Under the pieces are notes generated by a model that saw nothing but the letters and a program-made list of their open reading frames with translations, was not told the origin of the DNA and ran no database searches. Positions 19,801 to 27,833 of a stretch of 64,000 nucleotides of DNA are shown here, one piece after another (within the stretch, counting starts at the first letter, position 1; each line of letters begins with the position of its first letter). The translations under genes and the position numbers were made by a program. This stretch comes from Bifidobacterium mizhiense (lineage in GTDB: Bacteria > Actinomycetota > Actinomycetes > Actinomycetales > Bifidobacteriaceae). The stretch is from positions 798,714 through 862,713 of the forward strand of contig NZ_BPWE01000001.1 in assembly GCF_020884755.1 (NCBI RefSeq). The letters run 5' to 3'.

Positions 19801-19959
19801 ATTCAGAGCAAGGGCAACCTGATCGACACCTACTATAGAAGGGTCCTTGAGGACGGGGCCATTCACTCTGCGCCTCTGCTCATGGCCCTGCCCTGCAGTC
19901 GGGATCACGCCGGTATCTGTCGATTTCTCATGCTTGGGATCGCTGGTCAACCCAGTCAT
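16828..19959 (-). CDS. P-type cation ATPase (type II, calcium-like)
   Basis: A 1043-residue P-type ATPase. The N-terminal cation-ATPase domain (VALALNVDPDRGLDEAEAAR) precedes M1-M2. The actuator loop carries TGES (SLTGESLPVGK). M4 has AVAAVPEGLTAIL, the PEGL calcium-site motif of SERCA/PMR1-type pumps. The phosphorylation site is ICSDKTGTLTRNEMT, the hinge is TGDGVNDAPAVKTADIGVAMG, and six helices follow at the C-terminus. It should export a divalent cation, most likely Ca2+, with ATP. I place the start at the ATG at 19959 (MTGLTSDPK), with AGGAG 6 nt upstream, rather than the frame extending to 20163, because the extension covers the promoter/leader repeat. A roughly 105-nt leader precedes this start. 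Confidence 0.9.
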   Translation of the reverse strand: MTGLTSDPKHEKSTDTGVIPTAGQGHEQRRRVNGPVLKDPSIVGVDQVALALNVDPDRGLDEAEAARRLDRFGPNELAGAPPVPAWREFLQQFKDPLVYLLLAATAISLVPWVVERSHPASGGGEPLPFDAIVIMIILILNAALGYAQEAKAERAVDALASMTAPHASVLRCGRVVSLETSRIVPGDVVVLAEGDSVGADGRLFQAAGLRVAEASLTGESLPVGKRPGRLDQPKALGDRTNMVFNGTAVTQGNGRMIVTSTGMDTQVGKIADMLADTQEEPTPLQKEMARVSKLLGLAVCLIAALVLAALALMEGFQTTQDLIDSLLMAVSLAVAAVPEGLTAILTVVLALGVQRMAKHHAIVKKLSSVETLGSASVICSDKTGTLTRNEMTVERVVVPSGQVRLTGTGYAPEGTMQPFEASGSDDQQLTDTIGSSLAEAVEETLMVGAIANDGDLHWQPVEAEPDSQAQSGSGQGHWQSVGDPTEVSLIVAARKVGADAKADSYRRLAEIPFTSERKLMSVLAAPNDDNERESRLFCKGAPDVLLGRCDRILDGGQVRPMTSADRERILAQVSSLSADAYRTLGQAFRPVSDQELSALAEADAGEWPSSTVGTDQTDRLPEKSQHAPAIRLSADKVIQESTRLESNLIWTGMVGIIDPPRTEVRHAVDQAHKAGIRTIMITGDHPLTAARIAGDLGIIKPGQPACTGEQLDAMDSDQLRETTSKVSVYARVAPEHKLKIVESLQDQGKVVAMTGDGVNDAPAVKTADIGVAMGITGTEVTKESAKMILADDNFATIVQAVREGRGIFDNIRKFLRYLLSSNMGEVFTVFGGVVFAGLLGISQPGMAGVTVPLLATQLLWINLLTDAAPALAMGVDPQTDDLMDRPPRSVSDRVIDRDMWVDIIYIGLVMALVTLIGMDMHLSGGLFTDRSVQAIGHEAQIREARTMGFTILVFAQLFNALASRSSRKSAFQGLFSNPWLWGAIGISILLQLLVIYVPFLGEAFGTVPLQPQAWLECIALASLVLIASELRKLLNWAVRRIRA

Positions 19960-19979
19960 GCCACTCTCCTGCTTATGCC

Positions 19980-20109
19980 ACGGAGTAGTCAACGCTTCAG
20001 AGGCCCGTTGGAAGAAATCAGAGGCGGCCAGACCAAAACGCTGCGTGGATGCTTGCCAAGTTGAACCAATAATATACATAAACACGGCCGAAGTCGTCAA
20101 GGCCTTTGC
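19980..20109 (-). repeat. 130-bp promoter/leader repeat, copy 1 (upstream of P-type ATPase)
   Basis: This segment matches 25096-25225 over 130 bases without gaps and with about 16 mismatches, nearly all transitions, by manual alignment. It is in the same orientation. It spans the ATPase promoter and most of its leader. The match stops sharply about 20 bases before the ATPase start codon. Confidence 0.85.
20071..20100 (-). promoter_or_regulatory. Predicted sigma70-type promoter of the P-type ATPase
   Basis: On the minus strand TTGACG (20100-20095) and TATATT (20076-20071) are separated by 18 bp. The predicted transcript starts near 20064 and has a 5' leader of about 105 nt. The same hexamers with the same spacing are kept in the second copy at 25187-25216. 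Confidence 0.6.
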
Positions 20110-20192
20110 TTCAGTATGCATTCTCAGGCCTGTCTCATGACAGAGACGGTATCTTTGCTGCACTTAACTTGGCAGCGCCCTAGTTGCCGAAT

Positions 20193-20210
20193 CCCCCCCC
20201 CCAAAAAAAA
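20193..20210 (+). repeat. C10-A8 homopolymer tract
   Basis: Ten cytosines (20193-20202) are followed directly by eight adenines (20203-20210) in the non-coding region between the P-type ATPase promoter and the peptide-like ORF. Such tracts are prone to slippage. No gene reads through it, so any phase effect would have to be transcriptional. Confidence 0.8.
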
Positions 20211-20464
20211 TACTAGATCTTCATTAGAAAAGCTTTAATCAATTTGGGCTCATCTGGCATAAAAACCCTTATCTGCCCTGAGAATCCTATTTAAGACCCT
20301 CTTGTGATTATTCGACAGGCTCAGCTGGCGTTATCTGAGCAGTAAATAGTCTTATAGGCCAACCATGGTAGTTCTTGCCAGCCGTCTGCCCTAACGATCC
20401 TTTCAGTGGAGACACCATTGGAAATAGCACTAAACACGAGAAAGAGAGGAGAGAGACGGACAAA

Positions 20465-20584
20465 ATGCACAACATTATCGATCTGCAGAATAGTAATATC
20501 GCCATGAATGATGAAGCCGCTCATCATAGCGGCGTCAGCATATTTGCATGCCACGGCGGTGGGCATGATAATATCTGGAGTTGA
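20465..20584 (+). CDS. Candidate small peptide ORF upstream of ABC transporter (possible bacteriocin/RiPP precursor)
   Basis: A 39-residue frame starting MHNIIDLQNSNIAMNDEAAH and ending FACHGGGHDNIWS. It has a GAGGAG element about 13 nt upstream, longer than ideal. An Asn/Asp-rich first half followed by a Gly-, His- and Cys-containing end is reminiscent of a leader plus core peptide. The gene lies about 200 bp before an ABC ATPase/permease pair and upstream of a decayed ABC exporter on the same strand. No modification enzyme is nearby. A second overlapping frame (20508-20666, 52 residues, starting MMKPLIIAASAYLH with a hydrophobic first half) is an alternative, but it lacks a ribosome site. 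Both are hypotheses. Confidence 0.28.
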   Translation: MHNIIDLQNSNIAMNDEAAHHSGVSIFACHGGGHDNIWS

Positions 20585-20782
20585 TGGACCTGCAGCTAAT
20601 CCACAAAAATATGCCACTGCGATGACGCATTCATCAAAATGGCATGGGCTGTCATTTTTGCCCTGATGACGGCAGGGACAACAGTCATGTAAGTCTATGG
20701 GCGCCATCCTTGTATGGCATCCATAGCAATATTCTGATGAAGATTTATAAGTCGCGAGAACGGCGATGATGGGAGAACGGTG

Positions 20783-21484
20783 ATGAGTGGTGCTTCAGTG
20801 AGTTCAAATGGATTGACAATGACGGTGACTCCGAGGAAGGATGATTCGATCACCATCCTCGACCATGTCGACTTCCATGCTGAGCCCGGAAGAATCACGG
20901 GGATTGTCGGCCCCTCAGGCAGCGGAAAGTCCACCTTGCTGTACTGCCTTTCGGGGTTGGAACGTGCGACATCCGGAAGCATCTCCCTTCTAGGGCATGA
21001 CATCACACATATGCGAGCGTCCGCGCTCACTCGGTTTCGGCGTCGACATCTGGGATTCGTGTTTCAATCCTACAACCTGATCACGAGCATGACGGTGGAG
21101 GAGAACCTCGCGCTGCCATTCACCCTGCGCGGCCGTCGACTCCCCAAGCAAAAAGCGGATGAGATGTTGCGGTACTTCGGATTGGCAAACGAGAAAAAAA
21201 GGAGCGTGACGATGCTCTCAGGCGGAGAGCAGCAACGTGTCGCGCTTGCACGAGTGCTGCTCTCCGATGCAGATATCATTTTCGCCGACGAGCCGACTGG
21301 AGCCTTGGATCAGGAATCTGGCGCCAAGGTCATGCAGGTGTTCAAAAGCCTGGCTATGGATGCGGGCAGGACCGTAGTAATAGTGACCCACAGTGGAGAG
21401 GTAGCCGGACAGTGCGACCAGATCGTTGAGGTCCGTGATGGCCACGTGCTGAACGCTGATACGGAGAGCGGGGCCCGCATATGA
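20783..21484 (+). CDS. ABC transporter ATP-binding protein (antimicrobial-peptide type)
   Basis: A 233-residue ATPase. Walker A is GPSGSGKSTLLYCLSGL, the Q-loop is FVFQSYNLITSMTVEENL, the signature is LSGGEQQRVALARVLL, and Walker B is DIIFADEPTGALDQESG, followed by IVTHSGEVAGQ. It is closely similar to the ATPase at 8368. I use the ATG at 20783 (MSGASVSSN), with GGGAGA 6 nt upstream, instead of the GTG one codon earlier. Its stop overlaps the permease start by 4 nt (ATGA). Together they form an intact MacB/BceA-type transporter. No two-component system adjoins this copy. Confidence 0.88.
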   Translation: MSGASVSSNGLTMTVTPRKDDSITILDHVDFHAEPGRITGIVGPSGSGKSTLLYCLSGLERATSGSISLLGHDITHMRASALTRFRRRHLGFVFQSYNLITSMTVEENLALPFTLRGRRLPKQKADEMLRYFGLANEKKRSVTMLSGGEQQRVALARVLLSDADIIFADEPTGALDQESGAKVMQVFKSLAMDAGRTVVIVTHSGEVAGQCDQIVEVRDGHVLNADTESGARI

Positions 21485-22911
21485 GGGGCGCACTCTCTGA
21501 TCTGAAAGCAGCCCCGGCCGTATGGGCCGGCGTATGGCTGTCACTAATCGTTTCCCAGACCGCTGTGTGCACTATCGTCGCCGCGCGCAGGGCTATTGAT
21601 GCCGCTTACCACGGACCGGATGCCGGGTTAGGCGCCAACCTTTCCGGCCCAGCAATGCTGTTCAGCGTGGTCATAGCCGTGTTCGTGATGCTGTGGGTCG
21701 TGACCGCCGCTCTGAACCAGCGCAGGCACCAACTAGCATTGCTGGTCCTTCAAGGCGCCACGCCCTGGCAGCTGCTCTTCGGGAATCTGGCTATCATCAT
21801 CGTCCTATTCATCTTGGCAGCAGTAGCGTCATCCCTCCTGACGCCGCTGGCAGCACCATATCTGTTCGACCTCCTGGCCAGAGCATTCGAGCTGAAACTG
21901 ACGTATCAAGCAACCCAGCTGCTGGCATCCATCGGCACTGGGTTGGCCATTGCCGGAGTCGCCGTCCTTGCAGGCACAGTGCTGACCGTGCGCACACTAT
22001 CCAAGATCAGGCCGATAGAGGCGCTTCGGCAGTCACAAAACCCGCCGAGACAAGTGAACGCATTCCGTGTTCTGCTAGGCGCATCGTTGCTCGTGGGAGC
22101 GATATGCGCGCTCATCATCCCGGGGACAGCTACACGCAAGATAGACTCTGGCGAGCTCGCCACGCACATTTCCGGCAGGAATCCCATAGAGTCCAGAGTG
22201 ACAGGATTCATTGGGTTCTCCATGGGAGGCATGTTCCTCCTGATCTTCGCATTGGCTGTTCTGGCTCCCTATGTCATGCACTGGTTCACCAAAGGATGGA
22301 CGCATCTTCTCCCCCTGCCATTCAGCACCTGGAAACTCGCTAGGCAGCAGGCCGTTGGGAGGATCCAACGACAGAACGCGACCATCATTCCCATGACGGC
22401 CGGCTTGTCGTTGCTCATGACTTTCTCTGGTGTGTTGCATACGCTGACCGACAGCCTCAAGAATTTCGCCAGTAACGGCCATTCCATGAACGTGAACCCA
22501 CACATGCTGACGAACCTGATGGCCATGCTCGGCCCTGCGCTCATCATCGCTTTGGTGGGCGCAATCTCCGGACTGATGATCACCGCACGAGGGCGACGCC
22601 TGGATCTGGCGCTGACATACGTATCCGGTGCCAGTACCGGACAGTTGCGCATTTTGGGAGCCCTCGATGGTCTCATTTCGATGGTCACCTCGGTGCTGCT
22701 CGCCTTCGTCATCACACTGCTCAGCACCTGCGGCACCGCCTTCATGCTGCAACGATATCTGGGAAGCGCAAAGATAAGCGTTCAATGGGGATATTGGGCG
22801 GTCATCGCACTCCTCGCTATTGTCGTAGGCGCCCTCGTCACAGGCGTGCAGGCGCTGTGCGCGCGTTCCGAGGATTCTGTGAGGGTCATATCACGTGCAG
22901 TCGGTGAGTAA
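21481..22911 (+). CDS. FtsX-like ABC transporter permease
   Basis: A 476-residue permease paralogous to the one at 6947. It opens MRGALSDLKAAPAVWAGVWL. The two FtsX units read AALNQRRHQLALLVLQGATPWQLL (about residues 75-100) and ISGLMITARGRRLDLALTYVSGA (about 355-380). About eight to ten hydrophobic helices are visible. It forms one transporter with the overlapping ATPase and probably protects against, or moves, an envelope-active peptide. The lone pair sits inside the island bracketed by the 130-bp repeats. Confidence 0.85.
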   Translation: MRGALSDLKAAPAVWAGVWLSLIVSQTAVCTIVAARRAIDAAYHGPDAGLGANLSGPAMLFSVVIAVFVMLWVVTAALNQRRHQLALLVLQGATPWQLLFGNLAIIIVLFILAAVASSLLTPLAAPYLFDLLARAFELKLTYQATQLLASIGTGLAIAGVAVLAGTVLTVRTLSKIRPIEALRQSQNPPRQVNAFRVLLGASLLVGAICALIIPGTATRKIDSGELATHISGRNPIESRVTGFIGFSMGGMFLLIFALAVLAPYVMHWFTKGWTHLLPLPFSTWKLARQQAVGRIQRQNATIIPMTAGLSLLMTFSGVLHTLTDSLKNFASNGHSMNVNPHMLTNLMAMLGPALIIALVGAISGLMITARGRRLDLALTYVSGASTGQLRILGALDGLISMVTSVLLAFVITLLSTCGTAFMLQRYLGSAKISVQWGYWAVIALLAIVVGALVTGVQALCARSEDSVRVISRAVGE

Positions 22912-22933
22912 CCACCCCCAACAAAGGACGAAA

Positions 22934-24690
22934 ATGTCGCCACACAAGCGGAATAGTAATGAGAAAACCGCATCTTTGATAGACGTGCCCCGCCTTTTGA
23001 AATCCATAAGGGTGTTTTATTCACGGTTAGTCTGCTAAGTATAGCGAGCGCCCTCTTAAATCTGGCTCAGCCACAGCTTGTCAATGTCATTCTTGGACGC
23101 GTGCAGCATAACATGCGATCCGCAGTGCCCCTCTAATAGCGTTGGCAGGAGTGTTTCTGTCCGGCGCAGCAATCACTTCTTTTGACGCTTACCTGCTGTT
23201 GAACGATATGAGACGGTCTCTAGTAATGCATATTCTGCATTTGCCGTTCAAAGATCTGGACCAGTCGCATACAGGCAACGTAATTTCTATTATTTCATCT
23301 GATACAAATGAACTGAAGCGATTGCTGACCGATAATTGCCAGAAGTGTTTGGCACTTTACTGGTGTTCATAGGCGCGTGTGTGGGAATGGTCATAATCAG
23401 TCCCGTCATGTTCGTTATCTCTCTTTCGACCTGTCTTGTTACTGTCGGTTTACTGGTAGTCTTATCCGGAAAATTACGAGACTGCTCCAGAGGGGCTCAA
23501 ACGGCCATAGGAGATATGACGTCTGCAGCCACTGATGCTTTGATGAGTTTGAAAAGGATCAGGGCCTTCAACGCCACGGAGCGTGAGACCAATAAAATCG
23601 GCGAGAAGCCAGGCAAGCGTGCACATCCGGTCGTCTAATTTCAAAGAAGCAGTCACTGATATGGCCATCAGGAATGGCCTTAATGCAGTTGTGCCTGATG
23701 GTTGTATCGGGAATCGGCGCTTTCCAAGTGGCCAAAGGAGTGATGACTGTTCAGCAACTGGTAACTTCTCTATGTACCTAGAAATGATGCCCACGCCTAT
23801 GGCGACACTTTCTTCGACATATAGCAGACTGTTCAGAGCGTTGGGCGCGAACTCCAGCATTCAAGCGATAATGAGAATGCCGACCGAAGATGCGACATCA
23901 GCATGAGCAGTATCCAGTAGGGTCCAAAGGAAGGTCACCAACTCCGATCAGATTGACATCGATCTTGACCATGCTGATATTCCGTATGATGACGCACGGA
24001 ACAATCGTGGCGGGCTCCAATTGAATGAAGCGGGCGTGCATATGAAAGGCGGTGTCGTCTACGCGATAGTCGGACCATCCGAAGCGGGCAAATCAACCAT
24101 GCTGGCCCTTATAAGGGTATTCTATAAGCCAAATCATGGCCATGTTCTCTTTAATGGTATTGATCTTTCAACTCTCAGCTCCTCTTATGTACGTTCTCTG
24201 ATCGGCTATATAGAACACGATGCCCCCATATATTCCGGTTCTTCCAGAACGAATCTGGCGATGAACAAGAACGGCGTATCCGATGAAGGCTGCTGGAATG
24301 CCTTAAATAAGGTGAACCTCACGCCAAAGTGAGAGACACCTTCGATGGATTGGATACCCCAGCAGGCAACGCGGTGTATTGCTGAGTAGCGGTGAACGCT
24401 ATCGCTTGGCCCTGGCAAGGCTGTTGTCCATAAGGCGGCCGATCATGCTGCTTGACGAAACAACATACCATTTAGACGCTAAAAACGAGGAGCTCGTCGC
24501 ACAAGTCATTCATGCCAATTCCCCGGAGCAGACAATAGTCATGGCGGCACAGAGAATACAATCAATCGCTTCGTCAAATAGAATCATGGTTTTGGCCAAT
24601 AGAACTATCAATGGTTTCCTTTGGAAAATATTGTCTGCCAATTCTACTCTCCTATATGTATTGCTGTTAATAAACTTGATACCAATGTGA
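22934..24690 (+). pseudogene. Decayed ABC exporter (membrane + ATPase domain half-transporter)
   Basis: Successive pieces in different frames reconstruct an ABC exporter of about 580 residues. They are an N-terminus from 22934 (MSPHKRNSNEKTASLIDVPR) and a helix fragment ending at a stop near 23134. Then come AGVFLSGAAITSFDAYLLLND to about 23370, a membrane stretch GTLLVFIGACVGMVIISPVM to about 23638, and the ATPase domain from about 24000. Walker A is GPSEAGKSTML, with Glu in place of the usual Gly, and the signature is LSSGERYRLALARLLS. At least five frameshifts or stops interrupt it. It was probably the exporter of the adjacent ABC/peptide locus. It cannot make a working protein. Confidence 0.8.
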
Positions 24691-24910
24691 ATAATTTGGC
24701 TATATATAAATATGCGCGGAAAATACGATCCACCGGCAGCAAGGTTCTCACCTCAACAAAGGAACAGACGATTCAAACTATCGTCTTGCCCTCTAAAGAT
24801 ATCTTTAATGACATTTATTGGCTGCTTGGTTTCCAGCATGATATGCAGTCATTACTAGACTGACCACGGGATATCTAGCAGTAAAGTTTAGCTGGGAGTA
24901 CAGCACGTGA

Positions 24911-25090
24911 ACCTTACACAGGGCACGCAGGAATAAATCTTGGAATTGCTCATTGTCAAGACATGACCCTCGCTGTTCCGCACAGTCAATCAGCTATCTG
25001 TTTTTTGATGACTATATGATCACGACGATGTTGATCGCCTACGGGCTTAAGGAGCCGGACCGGGCATCAGACCGCTGGTTAATAGCCTAA
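24911..25090 (+). pseudogene. Unrecognised C-terminal coding relic
   Basis: An open frame of 59 codons with no start, ending in SYLFFDDYMITTMLIAYGL and KEPDRASDRWLIA before a TAA. The composition looks like a real protein end, vaguely like the helical C-terminus of a TetR-type regulator. I cannot assign it. It stops six bases before the second 130-bp repeat. Confidence 0.25.
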
Positions 25091-25095
25091 ACGAG

Positions 25096-25225
25096 ACGGA
25101 GTAGTCAACGCTTCGAGGGCCTGTTGAAAGAAATCAGAGGCGGCCAAACCAAAACGCTGCGTGGATGTTTACCAAGTTGAATTCACAATATACATAAATA
25201 CAACCGAAGTCGTCAAGGTCTTTGC
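25096..25225 (-). repeat. 130-bp promoter/leader repeat, copy 2 (orphan)
   Basis: Ungapped match to 19980-20109 with about 16 mismatches, same orientation. The -35 TTGACG (25216-25211) and -10 TATATT (25192-25187) with an 18-bp spacer are intact, yet no gene follows leftward. The same reading frame as in copy 1 contains a stop. Confidence 0.85.
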
Positions 25226-25520
25226 TCAAAGACAAAGCAACAGCAATTCCTTTACCGATACACATGAACCGAACTGAACTCGGCTTTAAATACCTCAATC
25301 CCTTATTCGCGTCATCTGTTCTCGTTCACTGTCAAGTCTATTAGTTGCATGTGCAGCAGATTGAAAAACCAAGGCAGCTTCGTGAAAACTAGCTAACTAC
25401 GCAAAATAACTGACCTGCAATAGAACAGTAAAGTCAGTTTTTCATACAACGAATCCAGTAGGTTCTTCATCCTAAACAACAGCACAGTCCGTCACTATTA
25501 GCTCAATTCTTGGCTCCGCC

Positions 25521-25692
25521 CTACCGGCGGTAAACGGATAGACGATCCGGCCTCGATCGTAGCCACTCCTCTTTCAGTTTGCGTGCATTCAGTCCCTCGT
25601 CCTGATCTTTGACCAAGCCTAGAGCAAGCATATCCTGATGGACAAGGGCGGCTCTCGGTTGCTGGCAATATTAACGATGTCGTTCCCCGGTA
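25521..25692 (-). pseudogene. Unrecognised coding relic with a frameshift
   Basis: On the minus strand a frame reading PGNDIVNIASNRE is joined, after a one-base shift, to AALVHQDMLALGLVKDQDEG and LNARKLKEEWLRSRPDRLSV before a TAG at 25521-25523. The residue composition is protein-like, but no family is recognised. Confidence 0.25.
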
Positions 25693-25991
25693 TCTATTTT
25701 GTCGAATGACAAAGCCTAATCTCTTCCGAATAAGAACACATAGTCAGCCAAAGAACCCAATACACAATAAGGTTTGATCTCTCTGTAGCCAACTCGCGTA
25801 AACATAGTTCGTTTCCCTCTGACTATCAATTGACGGGAGTAATCGCGATCTTACAGATACAGCAACAGGAAAAGAGCTGGTTATACCCCTCAATAAGCGG
25901 CTAATTCGATCTTCGCGTCCATGCTCCCAACTCCCGCACTAAATTCCCGGTCCAGCGCCACCATGATGTCATACCTTCTGACGCTGCTGAT

Positions 25992-26032
25992 GAATATAAG
26001 CCAAGACTGGCCTACAGTCTCGGCTTATATTC
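25992..26032. repeat. 18-bp inverted repeat downstream of the alpha-glucosidase operon
   Basis: The arms at 25992-26009 and 26015-26032 are complementary over 18 bases with one A/C mismatch, around a 5-nt loop. There is no T-run, so it is not a textbook terminator. It lies about 130 bp past the stop codon of the leftward sugar operon and may end or stabilise that transcript. Confidence 0.6.
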
Positions 26033-26159
26033 TTCCCGTGCCCTTTCAACCTTATCGGTGCTCTAGTTAGCCGCCCATATCTCGCGGATGATTAGAAACA
26101 CCCGACTCAGAAGACCAAGAGCCCATAAGCGCTCACACCTACAGCTCTTTTATTTATGC

Positions 26160-27830
26160 TTACTCCACAAACCACACGCAGGAATTTTCTCGTAATTCCT
26201 CTTTTTGAAGCTTCTCATCGATATCGTCACTACATAGAACGATCGTCCCATCTATATTGAGACCAACTTTGCCTGGGCCGAAGTTCAGAAGACAATGCAA
26301 CCCTGTCGAAAGTCTAATATGCAGGATTCTTGGATCACCGTCTTTGAGGATTTCCATAGTGGTAGTACCTTCTGCAACCACCCATTGACGTCGGAGAGCT
26401 AAAGCCTTTCGATACAATTCCAGCGCTGAATCCTGCCTACCATCTTCTCTCTGAACCGCATAGGTCGAGAACCAACTTGGTTGGGGAAGCCAGGGTCGGG
26501 CATACTTGGCTGAGCTGAATCCGTAAGCGTTTGTCTCCGAAACTGTCCAAGGGAGTGGAACCCTGCACCCATCGCGGCCCCTGACCTTATGATTTGAACG
26601 CTCCCAGCTTGGATCCTGAATGTCTTCTTCCTTGATGTCCAAATCCTCTGGCAGGCCTAATTCGTCACCTTGATAGATGTAAGCAGTTCCCGGCAATGCA
26701 AGAATGAGCATTCCAGCTGCACGGGCTCGAGCCTGACCCACTGATTGATTGATGACCGGTCGAGTACCGGCAGAAGTTACCCATTCGACCACATCGGCGC
26801 CCTTGGGCAAAGCGAGACGCGATGCCACGCGAGGTACATCGTGATTGCCCAATACCCAGCTTGGAGAGCCGCCGACCCTACGGAAACCATTCCATGTTCG
26901 TTCAATAGCATCCTGATACTCCTGTCTATCCCAGTCACACTTAGAAAGAGAGAAATCGAACACTGATCCGAGCTCGTCAGATCTTGCATAGTCATATACC
27001 CGATCCGTGATCGGAGTCCAAGATTCCCCCACAGCCATACGGGGTGGGTTATATTCGTTGAAGACCTTACGCCATTCTCGGTAGATATCATGCACCTCGT
27101 CACGATCAAACAAAGGATCATCTCCCTTGTCCGACAAGGGCTCCTGATCAGCAGGATCAGGCCTATCACGCAAGGGTTCAGCTAAATCCTTGGCCAGGCC
27201 ATGCGACACATCAATACGGAATCCGTCAACCCCATGATCGCTCCAGAAAGCCAGCGTCTTCAGAAAGTCCTTCCTGACTTCTTCGTTGTCCCAGTTGAAA
27301 TCAGGCTGTTCTTTGGTGAAAAGATGCAGATAGTACCAGCCATCGCCGCACGGCTCCCAAGCACTGCCGCCAACTCCTGAAAGCCAGTTAGAGGGGGGCT
27401 GACTTCCATTGGGGCCTTTCCCCTTCCTAAAGACAAACCTCTGACGCATAGGCGAATCAGGTCCATCCTTCAAAGCTTGCTGAAACCAGGGATGCTGATT
27501 GGAGCAATGGTTGGGAACGATATCCACAATCACCTTTATTCCCGAATCATGGGCATCGTGCACCAAAGCATCAAAATCATCCATGGTCCCTAGACGCGGA
27601 TCAACGTTACGATAATCTGCCACATCATAGCCTCCGTCCACTAGAGGTGAAGGATAGAAAGGAGTCAGCCATATAGCATCAACACCTAACTTGGTTAGAT
27701 AGGGCAGTCCGGACCTCACTCCTCGCAAATCCCCTATTCCATCTCCGCTAGCATCGCGGAAAGACCGGGGGTAAATCTGGTAGACAGTGGCATTCTTCCA
27801 CCAGTCTGGGTCCAGCATATCGTTGATCAT
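26160..27830 (-). CDS. GH13 alpha-glucosidase (oligo-1,6-glucosidase type)
   Basis: A 556-residue cytoplasmic glycoside hydrolase. It starts DPDWWKNATVYQIYPRSFRD and shows the four GH13 regions: DIVPNH (I), GFRIDVSH with the Asp nucleophile (II), VGESWT with the Glu acid/base (III) and LGNHDVPR with the third Asp (IV). It should release glucose from short alpha-glucosides taken up by the ABC transporter encoded just upstream. Val in region II (DIVPNH) is typical of alpha-1,4-preferring enzymes such as bifidobacterial AglA. The ATG at 27830 has AGGAG 6 nt before it and lies 3 bp after the permease stop, so it is the last gene of the four-gene sugar operon. Confidence 0.9.
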   Translation of the reverse strand: MINDMLDPDWWKNATVYQIYPRSFRDASGDGIGDLRGVRSGLPYLTKLGVDAIWLTPFYPSPLVDGGYDVADYRNVDPRLGTMDDFDALVHDAHDSGIKVIVDIVPNHCSNQHPWFQQALKDGPDSPMRQRFVFRKGKGPNGSQPPSNWLSGVGGSAWEPCGDGWYYLHLFTKEQPDFNWDNEEVRKDFLKTLAFWSDHGVDGFRIDVSHGLAKDLAEPLRDRPDPADQEPLSDKGDDPLFDRDEVHDIYREWRKVFNEYNPPRMAVGESWTPITDRVYDYARSDELGSVFDFSLSKCDWDRQEYQDAIERTWNGFRRVGGSPSWVLGNHDVPRVASRLALPKGADVVEWVTSAGTRPVINQSVGQARARAAGMLILALPGTAYIYQGDELGLPEDLDIKEEDIQDPSWERSNHKVRGRDGCRVPLPWTVSETNAYGFSSAKYARPWLPQPSWFSTYAVQREDGRQDSALELYRKALALRRQWVVAEGTTTMEILKDGDPRILHIRLSTGLHCLLNFGPGKVGLNIDGTIVLCSDDIDEKLQKEELRENSCVWFVE

Positions 27831-27833
27831 CCA

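Larger units (their letters stand above)
24691..26159. other. Long non-coding stretch with gene relics
   Basis: About 1.4 kb, AT-richer, without an intact gene. It contains the second 130-bp repeat, two unrecognised coding relics (24911-25090 plus, 25521-25692 minus) and a strong 18-bp inverted repeat near 26 kb. The remainder shows nothing I can support. Confidence 0.55.

Noticed and set aside
16828..20163. N-terminally extended P-type ATPase
   Set aside because: The extension covers a promoter and leader duplicated elsewhere. In the duplicate the frame is broken, and a good ribosome site precedes the ATG at 19959.
20321..20707. 128-codon minus-strand frame opposite the candidate peptides
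   Set aside because: Cys/His-rich mixed composition without a ribosome site or motif. Probably chance.
22934..24690. Several short genes in the exporter region
   Set aside because: Each is one piece of a single ABC exporter in alternating frames. Better explained as one pseudogene.
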